A stretch of DNA of 64,000 nt from Achromobacter marplatensis (GTDB lineage Bacteria; Pseudomonadota; Gammaproteobacteria; Burkholderiales; Burkholderiaceae_B): the NCBI RefSeq assembly GCF_002209535.1, contig NZ_NJIG01000001.1, positions 1-64,000 on the forward strand, in the 5' to 3' direction. The notes beneath the pieces were generated by a model. It had not been told where the DNA came from and searched no databases. It was given only the letters and a program-made list of their open reading frames with translations. Shown one piece after another: positions 49,201-51,903 of this stretch; position 1 is the stretch's first letter; every line of letters starts with the position of its first letter. The position numbers and the translations under genes are program-made.

Positions 49201-51903
49201 GGGCTGACGTGGCACCAGAGCGTGGTGTTGACGTTTGACGCCAACGGCGTGGGAGCGCAAGCCTGGGGCGCGATGCAGCAGGTGCTGGTCAAGGTCGAGG
49301 ATGGCGTGGGCGCAGGCCTGCCGCCGCTGAGCCTGGCGGGCCGGGACTTGCATCTGTCGGCTTCGCTCTTCACGACGCTGCCGGGCCTGCAAGACGTGGC
49401 CTTGCCGCCGATTCTGGTGCGCGTGGCGGACCCGGCCTATGCCGGCCCCGCCAACGAGCCGGGCAAGGTGCGCGACCCGCGCGCGACGGATCAGCCCATC
49501 ATCACGGTGGATCCGGTGACCGGCGTCAGCTACGCCAATTACGGCGACCAGCCGCATGACGTGTCGGGCATTCAGGGCACGCTGCTGATCGAGGGCGACA
49601 CGTTGGACCGCCCCGACTACGACGCCACGCTGCGTGCCGGCGTGGGCCTGCCGGGCGAAACCGACGGCGTGCTGGGCGCGCGGTATGACGGCGTGGCCTC
49701 GGCCTCGCCGGTCAATGACCGCATCCGCCTCTTCAACGACGGCACCACCACCGGCCAGACCGGCATGCAGGACCAGGTCGACAATATGGGCGGTCTGGAC
49801 CGCGTGTATGACAACGCGCAAGCGGGCGACTTCGGCCGCATCACCGGGCTGGGCATGACGCCGGGCCTGGGCGGTGCCGGCGGCACGGTGTCGCAAGCCA
49901 GCCAGGCGGGCACGCACGTGTACGACCGCGGCATCCTCTTCCACGGCGTGCAGTCGGTGAACACGATGCTGGGTCAGGGCGACGACACCTATACGGTGCG
50001 CCACGCCACGGTCGGCACGGTGACGCTGGTGCAGGGCGGTGGCGGCAACAACCTGCTGATCGCCGAAGGCAGCACCGTGGGCGGCACCGACCGTCCGGTG
50101 CTGCTGTTCGGGTCGACCAGCCAGGACGACGCCTACTACACCGCGCTGCCGGGACAGCGCGTGGCGGGGCAGGCGCTGCACTTCGGCACCGCGGGCAACA
50201 ACGTGCTGGACGCGCGCACCACCACGCAGGGCGTCATCCTGTACGGCGGAGCGGGCAACGACCTGATCTACGGAGGCTTGGGCAATGACCTGATCGCGGG
50301 TGGCGGCGGCAACAACGTCATCCATGCGGGCCAGGGCAACAACATCGTGTTCGGCAACGCCGGCATGAATATCGACCTGGGCACGCCGATGAACATGGGC
50401 TCGGCGGCAACGGCGGATGTGCAATCGCTGGCGGCGCTGACGCTGGTGTTGACGCCGCAGCAGGCTGCAGGCCTGGCGGTGGGCGGTTCGGCCGACTTGC
50501 TGGCGGCCGGCGGCAATACGATCACGGCGGGCGACGGCAACAACATCGTGTTTGCCAACTTCGGCCGTATCGTCACCGTGGATCCGGTGAACTACCTGCG
50601 TAACCGGGGCGACTTCATCGACGCCGCGGCGCCGGGTACGGACGCGCGCTATCTCGCGGGCGCCGGCCTGCAGATGCTGGAGACGATCAACCTGCCGGCG
50701 GGCGGCCTGAACACCATTACGGTGGGTGCCGGCCGCAACGCCCTGTTTGGCGGCATGGGCGACGACATCATTCGGGCCGTGGGCGCGGGCGGCTTCAACC
50801 TGATCGCCGGCGACGGCGCGCGGGCGTTGTTCACGGCCGGCGGCCGCATCGCCATGTTCGAGTCCACGCATCCGTCGGTGGGTGGCAAAGACAGCCTCTA
50901 CAACAACGGCGAAGGCGTGATGATCGGCGGCATGGGCGCCGACCTGCTGGAAAGCGGCGCGGGCAACAACGTGATGTTCGGCGACAACGGCCGGGTGGTG
51001 CTGGTCAATGACCGCATGAGCCTGATCGAAACCATCGACATCGCGTTCGGCGGCGACGACATCCTGTTGGCCGGCCCCGGCAACAACGTCATGTTGGGCG
51101 GCATTGGCGCGGACAACTTCCGCGGCAGCCTCTCCAAGGACGTGATGGTGGGCGACTTCGCGGCAATCTATATCCAGCCGGAAAGCGGCCGCATCATCAA
51201 CCTGACTCGCTTCGGCCAGGGCGGCAACACCCCCGACCTGATCACGCGGGCGATGGAGGACTTGTTCTCGTGGAACGGCAACTTCGGCGACTGGTCGCGG
51301 CCGGTGTTCGGCGCGCTGTCCACCCGTTGGGGCGCGGACAGCTACCTGAATGGCGGTGTGCAGGATCTGATCGACCGCATCCGCCTGGGCGCGGCGCGCC
51401 CGGACATCGTGATCGACCGCGACGGCGGCGGGCTTTCCGATTATGCTTCGTCGGCCGCGGCGGACGAGGTATCGATGCGCACCGATCAGACGGTGCAGGA
51501 TGGCGGCCAGGGCTATGCGGGCGGTATGTCGGCCGCACCCCAGCCGGCATCTCGGAAGGCGCCGCCCGTGGAACCGGCCGACGAGCAAGCGCCGCAAGCC
51601 GACGCGCAGCCGGTCGCAACGCTGCCGGATGGCGAGCAAGCGGCGCTGCGCGCTGAAGGCCAGGCCGACCATTCGGCGGCTGCCGCCGAGCCTGCGTCGG
51701 GCGCGTCCGCGGCCGAACGGGTGGCGATGGCGGCAGGGGTGGGCTTGCTGGGATTGAGCGGCGCGTTGGGCACGTCGGGCAACGGCACGGTCGTGTTCAA
51801 TTCGAAGACCAATACGTGGGAACCGAAGGCCGCCCGCAAGCGCGGCTTGAGCGTGCGGCGCGAGGCTCCCCAGCTTACGGAGATTGGAAGCGAGGATGAA
51901 TGA
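19282..51903 (+). CDS. Giant LEPR-XLL/DUF4347 repeat surface protein (about 10,870 residues)
   Basis: The intact reading frame encodes about 10,873 residues from the ATG at 19282 (a GTG at 19267 and an ATG at 19288 are alternatives). It occupies half the window. Order of parts: a basic N-terminus without signal peptide; the motif FEALERRYLMSAE (30-42), a variant of LEPR-XLL; a proline/alanine-rich linker; a DUF4347 domain (about 152-337) with SHG His234 and YGC Cys277; Asn/Gly-rich beta-solenoid sequence; about 40 haemagglutinin-like repeats interrupted by YYV-type modules; beta-rich passenger sequence; twelve 44-residue repeats; RTX-like GGxGNDxI motifs near the end; and a hydrophobic segment (about 10,814-10,832) followed by a basic then acidic tail. 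It is probably a calcium-stabilised adhesin or surface-layer-like protein exported by the flanking genes. Function is inferred from architecture only. Confidence 0.93.
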   Translation: MSMKKLARKLWTGRSSREVQQSLFRRRPLFEALERRYLMSAELLVPPPPPASDQAPIVTPANPGAAAAGAQGKKPTAPGTHPYLVERAAFKAATQHSEMLTLDQYAKANATRQGHAKAWLPGQEASQAKPSAAAANIPGYTTQSEQTPVRQIIFVDPAVDNAEQIVQGLYGLISGKTEGLDGLVKPTGEGPQVQVLRSHDTEIIVLDGRYDGVDQITQILAQHKDLAAVQIMSHGSVGSLTLGTATLGEGQLDTYKEQLRAWGDALSEDGDILLYGCNVAAGRAGVAFVDSLSAITRADVAAATHTVGSAALGGDWVLDYRNGVIDTNTVTVASWNGVMASATGLQSGGSTLQGVAVNDHLIGYGSDNTFVFDNNSTSAVTTIEVRQGMKLENGVWVRNEDDDNSNNTLDFSGIKGNVTAIISNNDAYQITYSTVDAGNNWTQHVVNVVFKSADGTQSLKIGDKTFNLIGTALDGKTILDYSGYATGVTVDLSGPTEDANGEDVPPPPPTGFGYVRAISGVKGSTQGGNKITVVGDTTVTINNAQDIITGSGGGNTYIVAGGTIGFTLTQQAGQSGNTLDLSQFGADITARVQTGGGVSVFLGAGLAADGSINSLATALVSNLDVQMFFGVAGKTTLDYSAYEDNVTVNLNFQDGNTGLYDASGLAGVLNISNVIGAGGDYGNDIVGSLGDNIITVANSRGQNRISGGGGNDLVIGNLATGGATEYIAGVDSNATLSGDKTSATLTNTPVGAGTATTVTLRGVNAVTLQDYRTIDAAAAAGTTNHAGTVVTLDGTNYRGDLTLIGSAGANVLKGGLGNNTFTGYQGANDLWAQAGSLSNTVSENGEWNFTLTNAQLTGVYATDGTPLATGVANPTLVNTLHGTFSDARLNGGLGSTLIDASAFSGNTVLVSGLMMGGVIKSGSGANTKHQIMLLGGRYAITGGTGAHATTELVVAADGLTGIDGAGYEAQIAATGGVGYVSFEQNGGTNWIKRAAGETQATASTYANITSARVISGEYGNWIDTSRFAGAAELDGSAGLANTFIISNAYATQVIGSAGINTIELSTGGKNVALNNTQLTIGMGGAAINSAFTNVNDFRFVVQGGSANTVDTSAFTGVTTQTYLSDLTSGYTPAEGPALAFLFPNHANARVDVGLEGVRTVQDLLDAIGAGIMVNAAGEPLRVAVSGPNAGKLIPASDTTTEWDYLYALTASLDAQGRLQIAYSQDAIAAGFSGVFTLAPGMQAALNADGTVSNSTVSLSDAAYKLGLIVAGQVQTSSTGAGVLTGAALAIGHQTQFVLAGTNSTIRSGGGDNTFVVNYGQSANNTGAGNNIVTLATATGNHLVVNTSVGAVLTGPNVHYVNAGTSTNVVNYGGNAFTDATVIATNTTGATTLDASAWSAPVTLATSGGYDTLKGNTNNVSFVVTQPADTANGTVTVSLASNAGSGNSLQVMALGAGTALSTLISATGTILGVTLGANTDKLDYVLDIGNGTVDTALAVTGRNVIIRGQSFSVNTDITLDAAHTLRLEGEKITVGATTGANIVLAAGAVELAAQRYRPWRSGFAQIYTLETSITINNATLWAQNASGAGVSLTTKIDSKDYDLDPLIKNAANQSGVLGTLAGGVNSAFDALMKFLDGASAMASWAGITYKSSINVGAQARLVSNSDVTITSTSSATVALSPLVSKVASIGVGVLQNYSHIDVQGRVIASKAITIKSEVTNDISVTLLPGQLGAVPAVIGVGVAVVLSESTVHIGTGARLETGLQHTADPTTGTVSNVGGDVTIQAITNHKSTISITAKGAMAESDDTKPVTGADGKIDPSKEAGKYKASVAKVGVAVGFAYNQLKTEAFMDGMVVTRNAGKVTVEAKALDKGSAISVKTILGGRAATGSDYLSSAQTEAKSAAISKTVTPVVGGALSGLGTGAQYVKSFFSGLVSDSRGGKFGDKVKEIKQEKDFEDRAKYDEDIQKEIDNPSTEFQVGAALGMSMSNITTTARIGNGVNGATVNTAGGDVTVNAVTQYNTKLTVMSGVDDQAIADKQAFLKKKNDLTTNQPERATGPDGSDFGAAAAVVIGIEDVKTQASLSKNASISTTGGDVAVTASTLNQIDPNKLWLVNLYAPFDGIQGKWNAADGTSAKMTVASDAAKSFLNNLQATLTSTGGISSSFSTWASATAKSKKLALSGAFTVLVQDTKTQANVAGAIDTRIAGAAAGDVTVDAKNSSQRLNLVGNIILPSVSIGGEKSLKKADAKADGQSRLSYGKDLTKGFLTPKYQGFDYGSSSKEGSAIGVSVYVNAAKHDTRAVVSDTAVINAGKLTVNADNELISVTLGASGGQAKTLALNGVVLVNSTSATTLAQVGRAATVNASGAAAIQATDATWVGTIAGAAASSQAAGVGMSVSINDVNRWTQALIGDTLRVSDGAPSASAAGTFSAASLSVRAENKGFVGNFAVAGSRVSSPVAGAGGGTGAGAGGSGGAGGTGTDTSAIKLPGSQGNATPGTSTPTLPSTDVSSVLDSVSGQVGQLTQDAGAPASGAGGSAASSQPSKAGVAISGAVAVNMVSDFAQAYVNAAGMVIKIGGDASITALNNTHALALSGSAALAQSDTAKSNVGVAGAYSMNMLGGEARAEVMAVGELAVTANLALAARRTGVAVTIAAGMAGAKGQKGVAVAGSAAVGVADYANIAVLSNAAKVSARDITIQARDLSVLATVAGAAASSDGKAGVGAAIAVNVSTSNVEAGIRQVTDLLYTGRVDVSAESTQVVVGFAGAFGMARDGAGVGGSVAVNVVSNRIESYLINSKVTHSGAATGNHDVNVSASDKTTLVAITGAAGAGKKAGVGIAVSYNEIGNAVMAGIQGSTVDTKGHGAVNISAEDTSSLGGGAVGVGVGMGMGQAKFAAAGSVQVNRVSSAVAAYVLPSYAGNGAVAARSTINATALTVKATENNTLVAVTGGVAVAAGGSVAVGASVSINEMSSRTSALIDNADVDVSGQVDVSAHSSPLLVSVGAAGALSKNFALAGAVNVNMMRGATEARISNSTIKAGSLAGFSGDAVRVNASDASALYAITVAGSIATQGAAVGLAVAVNIMGGNTAFDRNLLSFNNGTLADSGAAVTTAGVADNAGTTANPKVTAAIQRSDVHAAAGNVNVFAGLVDPMAAGGNAQLNGGDQLSVGGSDIKVDQGGSTLTFTGNAAAVINGTADNSGNGGMPGQGGTTGGEFSGWQTGDGVYVSAGASNIKLADGSSLRNDRVYYVIRREAANGEAVIQLADTQEDALRGKALQFSSVSNLAAVGFAHVRMQNSTSVNLQPFHGVDAGVTLNPANNTLTLSTPFAGVQEGSAIVYSGSVGSNGQIDDVLANRILAQGKDVLKVGVTYYVVNLSADQTSFQLRDGQGNLVDFSGASVSAAPQRFSVNNPAGAVLNADGSLTLPKAHGLATGDKVVVSVAANGVLTGLTDDHVYVVEVVDSTTLRFKDVNGAAVTLAALGYVAEFNAGTKRYDYFLTDAAGNKLLDAQNQPMTVNPDAMIAFTQVELQRQTSQTTTTTGSDGTENTSITQGTPTDATLSASSGKSQVAGENSFTFATDAGLATGDTVIYRSQGTEIAGLVDGQRYYVINASQGGAFRYQLATSLDNARDGIAMQLGAVTGTGGISLQKAVDRITSGGLIALDIGSLTQGHGLTNSMLSITVAGAGGKSLGGAGAIGVNLSRADVSAIIDNTGAAAGTKVLAEAGAVSVSAQDASRIVTATGALGISLTQGASAAIGASVSVADMRNDVRAAIASATVEAESVQVRADERASIYNVSIGLAGGAGVAVSGSVAVNTIQNTVHAQIRDASVTATAGDIRIAARDMASIAALAGNVSVSVGGRVAAGMAFAVNQIFDTVYAGAVRSSLSAAGDIVVLSTFAKPDDLSPGLNAQISAMAVSGAVAAGGSGANVGFGGSAVLNWIANTITAEIGDTVSGQDVVADGDIVVQASDESTINSLAGAVALGLGSQGASVAVGASLSYNYLGGAPAGNAREHSVSALIRDTQGAVRGAHVQVASLFTGQIHNVTVAGSVAVGTAAVSVGGAVSVNRVNSKNEAGIRNARLVEALSSGGAPGVAVQARDDGYVLAVAGGLGVAVSPGSGAGIAAGVSATDNTVRNNTLAYIDGSSVSDANARTQIGSANGIAVDAINESRIVSTSIGVAAAVAVGQGFAGAGAGAGSGNTIGGSVQATLRNVDPKNNGTIDGDVRVNAENTGSIVTVAGALAVAVSAGGMGAGASVGVSVAISDITTVVKALVDSAVIRTRAGSQGVTVSASDTAAITAVAVGGAVSVQAGSAGVAIAVGTSVAVNKVFNTVHAQIQGGRIETGGAALTVSATQQADITSVVLGASVAVSVGDSANAAIGGGGALARNVISASVQAVVSDAVIDTSGAGNTFGALDVLALGLSQINAVVLGMSASVSVSHYAAASASVGVAMAENVIGYDVNSAGQVVALGAGRPVNEIVAGIDGSTVTAGAVRVNASNATFKADGSVDQQQSIDAVVVAGAVAVSVAYAPPIVDGASLAVSGAGAGARAVNKIKTGITARITDQNQAHAWNAATVSVVAMDAARIDSTIAAVAISVAVSLAATASLSVAASLAQNDVGNAALAKVDGVNFVNAPAITVKADSQASIHTVSVAASVAVGVGLGGISLAGGGANARNVISSSATALMNGSRISGNGANTLTVDADMSGTIKSTVVVASVAFTAAGGSLAIGASVAENDITQEAGARATLSNTQVSNLGAINVTADTIQTLETVVVAGAVGIAYNGVALAAAGSNASNSTRAVTRAQVDGLTQIDANVRGADSLTVKATNTATLKATAAGAALSGTSQGLALSVGVALASNKALGAVDASVSNTTLNVGTGAQMTRVSVAAEDTTILNAKAIGASLAFAMSGGSLAVGASVAKNVAATSVQASVNASTLNVSDAVSVSAKETATLDGVSVAASVAAGFSGVSVSGSGAEGTHIVANDVGSRITGSTLTAGTGVSVKADNTSTISAVTGAVSVSATGAGLAASIGVSIANNTFGTYAGDGISRTNRALASIENSTINVAKGNVDVLATSAETLTSVNFAGSVAVAGAGGSAAGSGVQVTNRFGTTTSATIQGSDVTAGIMGGAGSVTVRAQDTSTILKSGAYGVAVAASLPVPGNFGLNLALAVTLVDSVAENQVSATINTASGKNVGAYDAVSVLALETTSFKGLDAVTASVAVGGGIAASGAGVRVTNNTRNNVSARVTGGGQVGAFGKVDIKADTKITAEIDLTQVSVAVGMVGAAIGVGIAENISRDTTTASVDGATVSAPVVDLSALVAVDFSQTQTAGVAASTGLAVNVNRALVDIGATTLAEARNGAVLTGVSVTTPGLGVTPGMVNINAQGTYYGRAYSKAITGGIVGVGMMSAETRLGGSLKASVDNATVQGAIVGITVGATTERNGEAGLLAEARSLEVGGVTVSIDTASLTTNLDARVQIGNNARVDGTMLSISASQVQSVDVKMDAGTIALVAGRQGKIDVEVGGKSAIDISGGAQVTGNKLDIRSNNTVRGTSTLSGYSVRVAGADVSKHTVSIKPESTITITGSRQATDTITSAGMTVVQARGDFGTPGMLDLVTTNDIIYTQKNKITGVAGVSVTLSTNHLSTDGSLSQVKVDGAFLRNAFGDVVMAANTRGVTTTISDLLVVSVSSFSKSDSNNDLTVRNSILIDNSSIEADSILALAGNGKASDPLSTGYLLANDNVSFTLVGIAQIPDVDSGAKARQINAVLIDGVSSSGSLLKAQRNVRLETNPSTLDQAKVNGTVQVIGLNLNPTAKLADGVVDTTSSKVATGAATQIIAGVNNAANLFVIPAELLKELGLTSLGVQAAGGAVKFDSNSAIVKAILEKLLGAGKTSLDGAAGTVNIDVNYELKAFTASDIKVNVTTGMIITDGNGNYYRYNSLDSRDLNLADENYGNSYWLRLNNPTQAQKDEALGKDFGATAAAQVGSLYFVLKTLDVGMPTLRYASQQNIISEQIRTLTKMQNEHASDPQAVARYQANIAALQRQLQSIQMATVVDGQVRYLDSFSTFYIEIADMYASGGSVYVSATDTSGVNRAGIDARANTQINIVNDSPMLMNVYDAVVLDGTIIRPGSDGQLKVFKTGHLYINDVSVKGASGSDTAEVNISQVKNAWAADPFGGMLDEIRADGSRDKSLANLIANAPVDLGLLGAVVNPLGKVSVINTLGSINVSGTIQAVSLDIVAKGNFSLQSEGWFNTGADPTLLNDSWASVVNALKSNSTSTGISDTMQNVLLKWGYLKLDSFAQYMNSNTAARDSRIFALGAVSISALTLNIDGKIQSGLTDAYIKIDSSFRGDQDKSLQDGNGYAVSGVSFSADGSLNRYGAITGRFDYATQTIILDPIRLAGGSISLTGQIVSVGNGNLIVANGYASVHIDNQTTYGLVTGDIDVSTYRRGRIEIIDTARGQKDLYELQGTNNVVHTVWNKFVQVQPAPGEVNPLTWIWVYDNGNGQQNTAGSSSAAGTLQDGQTLTLNYKPQAGQMMVWVMGWSSGETTTTVYTTKQFNLFGDFDPLGWLTDKNTSKSGPVTVFETPRPVLVSTVVAYDGVNSVPDALKAQLSASGKLNDALLPTTIEGSGTQKLVEDANGTIVGPDGKHYRLETTGGTALDTSVFSVAYRKFNTGVIVRNDGPHTSGGGWLRTKTTTLTQVVEKKQQELFTFYMPASQEITLSFMGSSNADNAIYLRSNGDITLAGNLIVGNGKTVHIEAVSASKPTSITMQGEVGIMARDVNGQMPTGANAQVNVDAIALGGAIKLNLMGSNGYTRAEARNDIRLNYFSDGGASSWATLKKVNSSAGTVYIEALNGIFSHASSGTDTVVSGNRIELNAGYGAIGTASKALTINARQGFAAQAGLAGGPAGVDKSIYLSQNVLNADLTLVKPVNWTNPQASVYAELGSVNITLNGGSLLDGELADTRTATEKAYPTVTAKILADLNAQLAQYDSYWSGVRSLQTATITLGGVGTYLSTQAEGGQYLALNLTADQYNAALKAAVDGQHLVRLAYNNSLNGNVRTEILGYLGLVAGSGVNNVYQFTFTVYDPANPGVTPGPVSLAALGYTAGSQGVLYGPSYALAGATDQANANLPISFTLPSGALTVQQGSSTLRLQLSNAQLNALASQSGQTQGDLYQRALAGLRTYTYVLVDGQQLAVDQILPTGAQWWGSNSFDSILITLKSPYVGDLSNVDSSGHHNLNIVLGNASGTMGAGDTSGTTNATRPTVPATNTPAPVLGANDRDMSADIIAAITQYNLDHPQAQIATGTGSLYANLTATTPGSTWSVIERTVTGNTLQLAGNSLGWQMPGSGTVQQYNDWMNSAVNGLIGSTITFTIDGVEYTRRIESLKLVQADGSPATSVNNGQNQIAITFSGAAISIKSYYVRNGANVVTSAVLPSQLVYGLTGLGKGTNSASVAYTIQRGFGATALKQGVLTSDTPNTNWGWFGSNLLPFYTYTETSGAGYAEFVDMGDGFSWDLNKVNLSDVARTQLANSIKALLQSGQSISLAGLELYMTNQNGSLQGHDLGVYDNGTLRILTIVDADGNPLTASSPDSAWLTGRITFSGKVYAQKSQLEDLNVYQNTNVHDTTTSGGYTPVLQGMTVNAGIRLVDKGFTQQSLTQFGVATLTLPGNDRLVQGQRVELSFANSTQTAIYYIQSVNGRVVTLSDSVNGAFNGGAAVTIDKIFGVAGATPGAVTVRLLDAAASGASVSTDNVITLTDMNIVPVTDANGQVTGYRALQNYDRVYLNDVRVQIGKTASLQTNVAYYVLVGANNTIQLFASKEQAVLHQQIELLNQTAEGRELVKALFTDAGITGELLRGFAAADVNGMFTVSTHLFQTQAAGSTAGLNAQTQALHEQLKNQGFDPNYLPAALDITAAQNLVKSTRNQIVYDYVVDKELAQTAEYHNYWRDRLESAAGTVSSGLTSVGSGSFKLANMNIVDDGTGQLRALRTGDEIYFRQSIGNVRADTAYYAIVGADGTIRLAATLADAMLYQTGAGQNDGLLALYPNMGDAITVAFDASSLNGTGVEAYTRTYTVRADAPAQTAAEIAQYGQTYNAGYFFYFSTATLRNIENNLLYPVSAAINEQVFDVDGDTDGAPPADRFLNVKAGGGIVLRTSGQGSIGAQLGDYTLQLPSLGGLTDDERANVFDSLPEADKAILSRANAVNLAGVYHTLYRYIGPAGTQPLDRASVDFSDTSLWQRFEPQFSNDAAFKLGATLPANSAVQFLFADRFGLYENSREVFIYNSKLLEGASAGEISQWQANVAAARANGVQVVDIGSGFLDPVWKSISVPYMAQDGASPQALASGMLVGDMRDPRYLTLKLTRSLAVQAVNGVVSAYSDTTVGLDSPKGSIRLGDIHAKDGITITVSAQGGSIIGTDAGTLESAGQVSLVADRDIVGSSRDGNGIYQYDATKHLQLSLTAGHALYVEAGGVARVSQLGAQDLNLVLANTKGTAAGGSSYQTDANLLVGQVVSAGSVTLNAGLSILNATSEGQRQYANVVLSDLSAVELAGLGYVREISLIAGQSVGQLGADVSQEGTPLLVSVSATDTQALVRASATQGVNLYGMHGLRLGGIDVVDANGVRGDVRLYALDAILNGTASGQAAITARNVWLETLSGTIGELGSPLLTDMSGYLVASALGSVSISQIGSHDLVLARVESRSRDEVHLTSAASIVNDKTAHPGLSNGRGDAVVTGGSLFFVAGGSVGAYMQSDTAGAAFNDALIVAAVGQASTINVQARGDVALVQVGAATDAQGVSQALSLNVGQIDARNAWLVARHEAGQAGTSGDIVLAPDTVIRTVGVLSLLAGNNLSVAGRSGLQAGGLIQAGQRMNLRVDRDDRGAAGYGKASAVDVNGRLLAPEIYVYGSDGGNNTITFSSTADIGGGLAGGVLTQGVLLDVTGGAGQDTILVNAQLVNQQQTTVRTLGGDDTITFGATDVRGDVTVLAGLGDDAVTVTQTMIAGTLNVDGGDGDNVILVDASTVDGDVVIVTGIGADQITLQDSGVTGSVTLTAGDGGNTVLLETVTVGGDTAITTGSGVDAITLLDSGLTGALTLNAGDGGNTVMLDTVTVGDDTAITTGSSVDAITLLDSGLTGALTLNAGDGDNTILLNTVTVGADTAITAGAGADAIVLLDSGLTGALTVDAGNGDNAVLLDTVTVGGVTTLLAGAGADLITLTHSGFGDAVSVDVGNGDNVVLLDVVTIAGATAITAGAGIDQITVQQSALTGALTVNGGNGDNFVLLDTVTVGGDTAITTGTGNDLIALVDSGLTGDLTVAAGNGDNGVVLQTVTVGGDTRITSGAGNDLIGLVDSDLTGTLTIAAGDGDNVVLLDTVTVGGDTQITAGIGKDEIALVDTALTGALTVDAGNGDNTVLLDTVTVGGSSAITTGTGDDQITLLDSGLIGSLTVDAGDGDNVILLDTVTIGGATDIATGAGVDLITLADSDFLGHLAVDAGAGNDKIWMARILLARGATVLAGEGDDYIYLSARALAGGVSLHGNDGNDLIVLDQLPSLTSQQGVPGVTDRVDVDGGRGADHIIVNLAAALTSIVINVHDSDDNGLENLSDVNTLTINGTTDDETFLVREHFVAKITPQGAGYANEVQRVNYDRSMTGGLRLNAVDGGNRFYIDDTSTYVVIDGGLGSDATKHNEYQVGQLYALDRQFPNVGAGDTIDTVQTTQGYLSRGNSFGLTLYGAENSSNVFRIYSNAAPLALYGGRRDDEFMVYAFKEAQVQANGERGYVINGPVSIDGGEGLNTYTVLGSEDADAFVLTQEGIRGAGLNTSYQNIQRVNLDAREGNDHIYVLSTRSNVITTLIGGRDSDTFDLSGDVAGNTIVTGRGGARDVFDGAQPVSITAQPGQLDANGGNTLSLSVNLDASVLPRPVTGQAYVSLSSAMVASALYGSLTQGVGLNAADSLAAAMQSLQGRGLLLSTDGGLTWHQSVVLTFDANGVGAQAWGAMQQVLVKVEDGVGAGLPPLSLAGRDLHLSASLFTTLPGLQDVALPPILVRVADPAYAGPANEPGKVRDPRATDQPIITVDPVTGVSYANYGDQPHDVSGIQGTLLIEGDTLDRPDYDATLRAGVGLPGETDGVLGARYDGVASASPVNDRIRLFNDGTTTGQTGMQDQVDNMGGLDRVYDNAQAGDFGRITGLGMTPGLGGAGGTVSQASQAGTHVYDRGILFHGVQSVNTMLGQGDDTYTVRHATVGTVTLVQGGGGNNLLIAEGSTVGGTDRPVLLFGSTSQDDAYYTALPGQRVAGQALHFGTAGNNVLDARTTTQGVILYGGAGNDLIYGGLGNDLIAGGGGNNVIHAGQGNNIVFGNAGMNIDLGTPMNMGSAATADVQSLAALTLVLTPQQAAGLAVGGSADLLAAGGNTITAGDGNNIVFANFGRIVTVDPVNYLRNRGDFIDAAAPGTDARYLAGAGLQMLETINLPAGGLNTITVGAGRNALFGGMGDDIIRAVGAGGFNLIAGDGARALFTAGGRIAMFESTHPSVGGKDSLYNNGEGVMIGGMGADLLESGAGNNVMFGDNGRVVLVNDRMSLIETIDIAFGGDDILLAGPGNNVMLGGIGADNFRGSLSKDVMVGDFAAIYIQPESGRIINLTRFGQGGNTPDLITRAMEDLFSWNGNFGDWSRPVFGALSTRWGADSYLNGGVQDLIDRIRLGAARPDIVIDRDGGGLSDYASSAAADEVSMRTDQTVQDGGQGYAGGMSAAPQPASRKAPPVEPADEQAPQADAQPVATLPDGEQAALRAEGQADHSAAAAEPASGASAAERVAMAAGVGLLGLSGALGTSGNGTVVFNSKTNTWEPKAARKRGLSVRREAPQLTEIGSEDE
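19369..19407 (+). other. LEPR-XLL-like N-terminal motif
   Basis: The residues are FEALERRYLMSAE, preceded by LFRRRPL. The general LEPR-XLL pattern (LExLEPRxLLSA) seen near the N-termini of giant repeat proteins is matched at most positions, with Arg for Pro and Met for the second Leu. It probably acts as an export or processing signal in place of a Sec signal peptide. Confidence 0.7.
19735..20292 (+). other. DUF4347 domain
   Basis: The domain begins QIIFVDPAVDNAEQIVQGL. It has VQIMSHGSVGSLTLG and DILLYGCNVAAG, and ends ALGGDWVLDYRNGVIDTNTV. These are the hallmark blocks of DUF4347. His234 and Cys277 are spaced like the catalytic pair of caspase-fold (clan CD) peptidases, and the strand order agrees. 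Peptidase activity has to be considered inference. Confidence 0.8.
26125..35360 (+). repeat. About 40 degenerate haemagglutinin-like repeats of roughly 62 residues
   Basis: Units follow the plan G(V/A)xV(A/S)GAVAVNxxxNxTxAxI, then a strand with xVxVxAxDxxxIxAVAG. Clear examples are GVAISGAVAVNMVSDFAQAY, GVGGSVAVNVVSNRIESYLI and GVAIAVGTSVAVNKVFNTVH. I count about 40 copies by eye, with a break at about 28,700-30,250. They are diverged at DNA level. The alternation of small hydrophobic strands suggests a long beta-solenoid shaft. Confidence 0.75.
28921..30180 (+). repeat. Four YYV-type modules inside the repeat shaft
   Basis: Four modules share the plan (T/E)GDxVxYxxxGxxI...LxDxxxYYVxxxxxxxFxLxxxxxxA. 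Examples are LATGDTVIYRSQGTEIAGLV with QRYYVINASQGGAFRYQL, and GVTYYVVNLSADQTSFQLRD. Three further copies occur near the C-terminal half at about 42,300, 42,620 and 43,250. They interrupt the shaft repeats and may be separate folded domains along it. Confidence 0.6.
46288..47871 (+). repeat. Twelve tandem 132-base (44-residue) repeats
   Basis: Unit example: TGALTLNAGDGGNTVMLDTV followed by TVGDDTAITTGSSVDAITLL and DSGL. Each unit splits into two 22-residue halves with GDGxNxVxLxxV and GxGxDxIxLxDS, as expected for two coils of a beta-roll or beta-helix. The first copy (46288) and last copy (47740) are the most diverged. Repeat length is strictly 132 bases with no indels across all twelve. Confidence 0.9.
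50235..51125 (+). repeat. RTX-like calcium-binding motifs near the C-terminus
   Basis: The core is YGGAGNDLIYGGLGNDLIAG followed by GGGNNVIHAGQGNNIVFGN at about 50,240-50,356. Looser copies lie further on (IGGMGADLLESGAGNNVMFG, GGDDILLAGPGNNVMLGG). They follow the GGxGxDxUx nonapeptide of RTX proteins, which fold on binding calcium outside the cell. Confidence 0.8.
51721..51777 (+). other. Hydrophobic segment near the C-terminus of the giant protein
   Basis: VAMAAGVGLLGLSGALGTS is a 19-residue apolar stretch about 60 residues from the end. It follows a disordered Ala/Pro/Glu-rich region and is followed by SKTNTWEPKAARKRGLSVRR. A membrane anchor or C-terminal sorting signal is possible; a simple buried strand cannot be ruled out. 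Confidence 0.5.
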
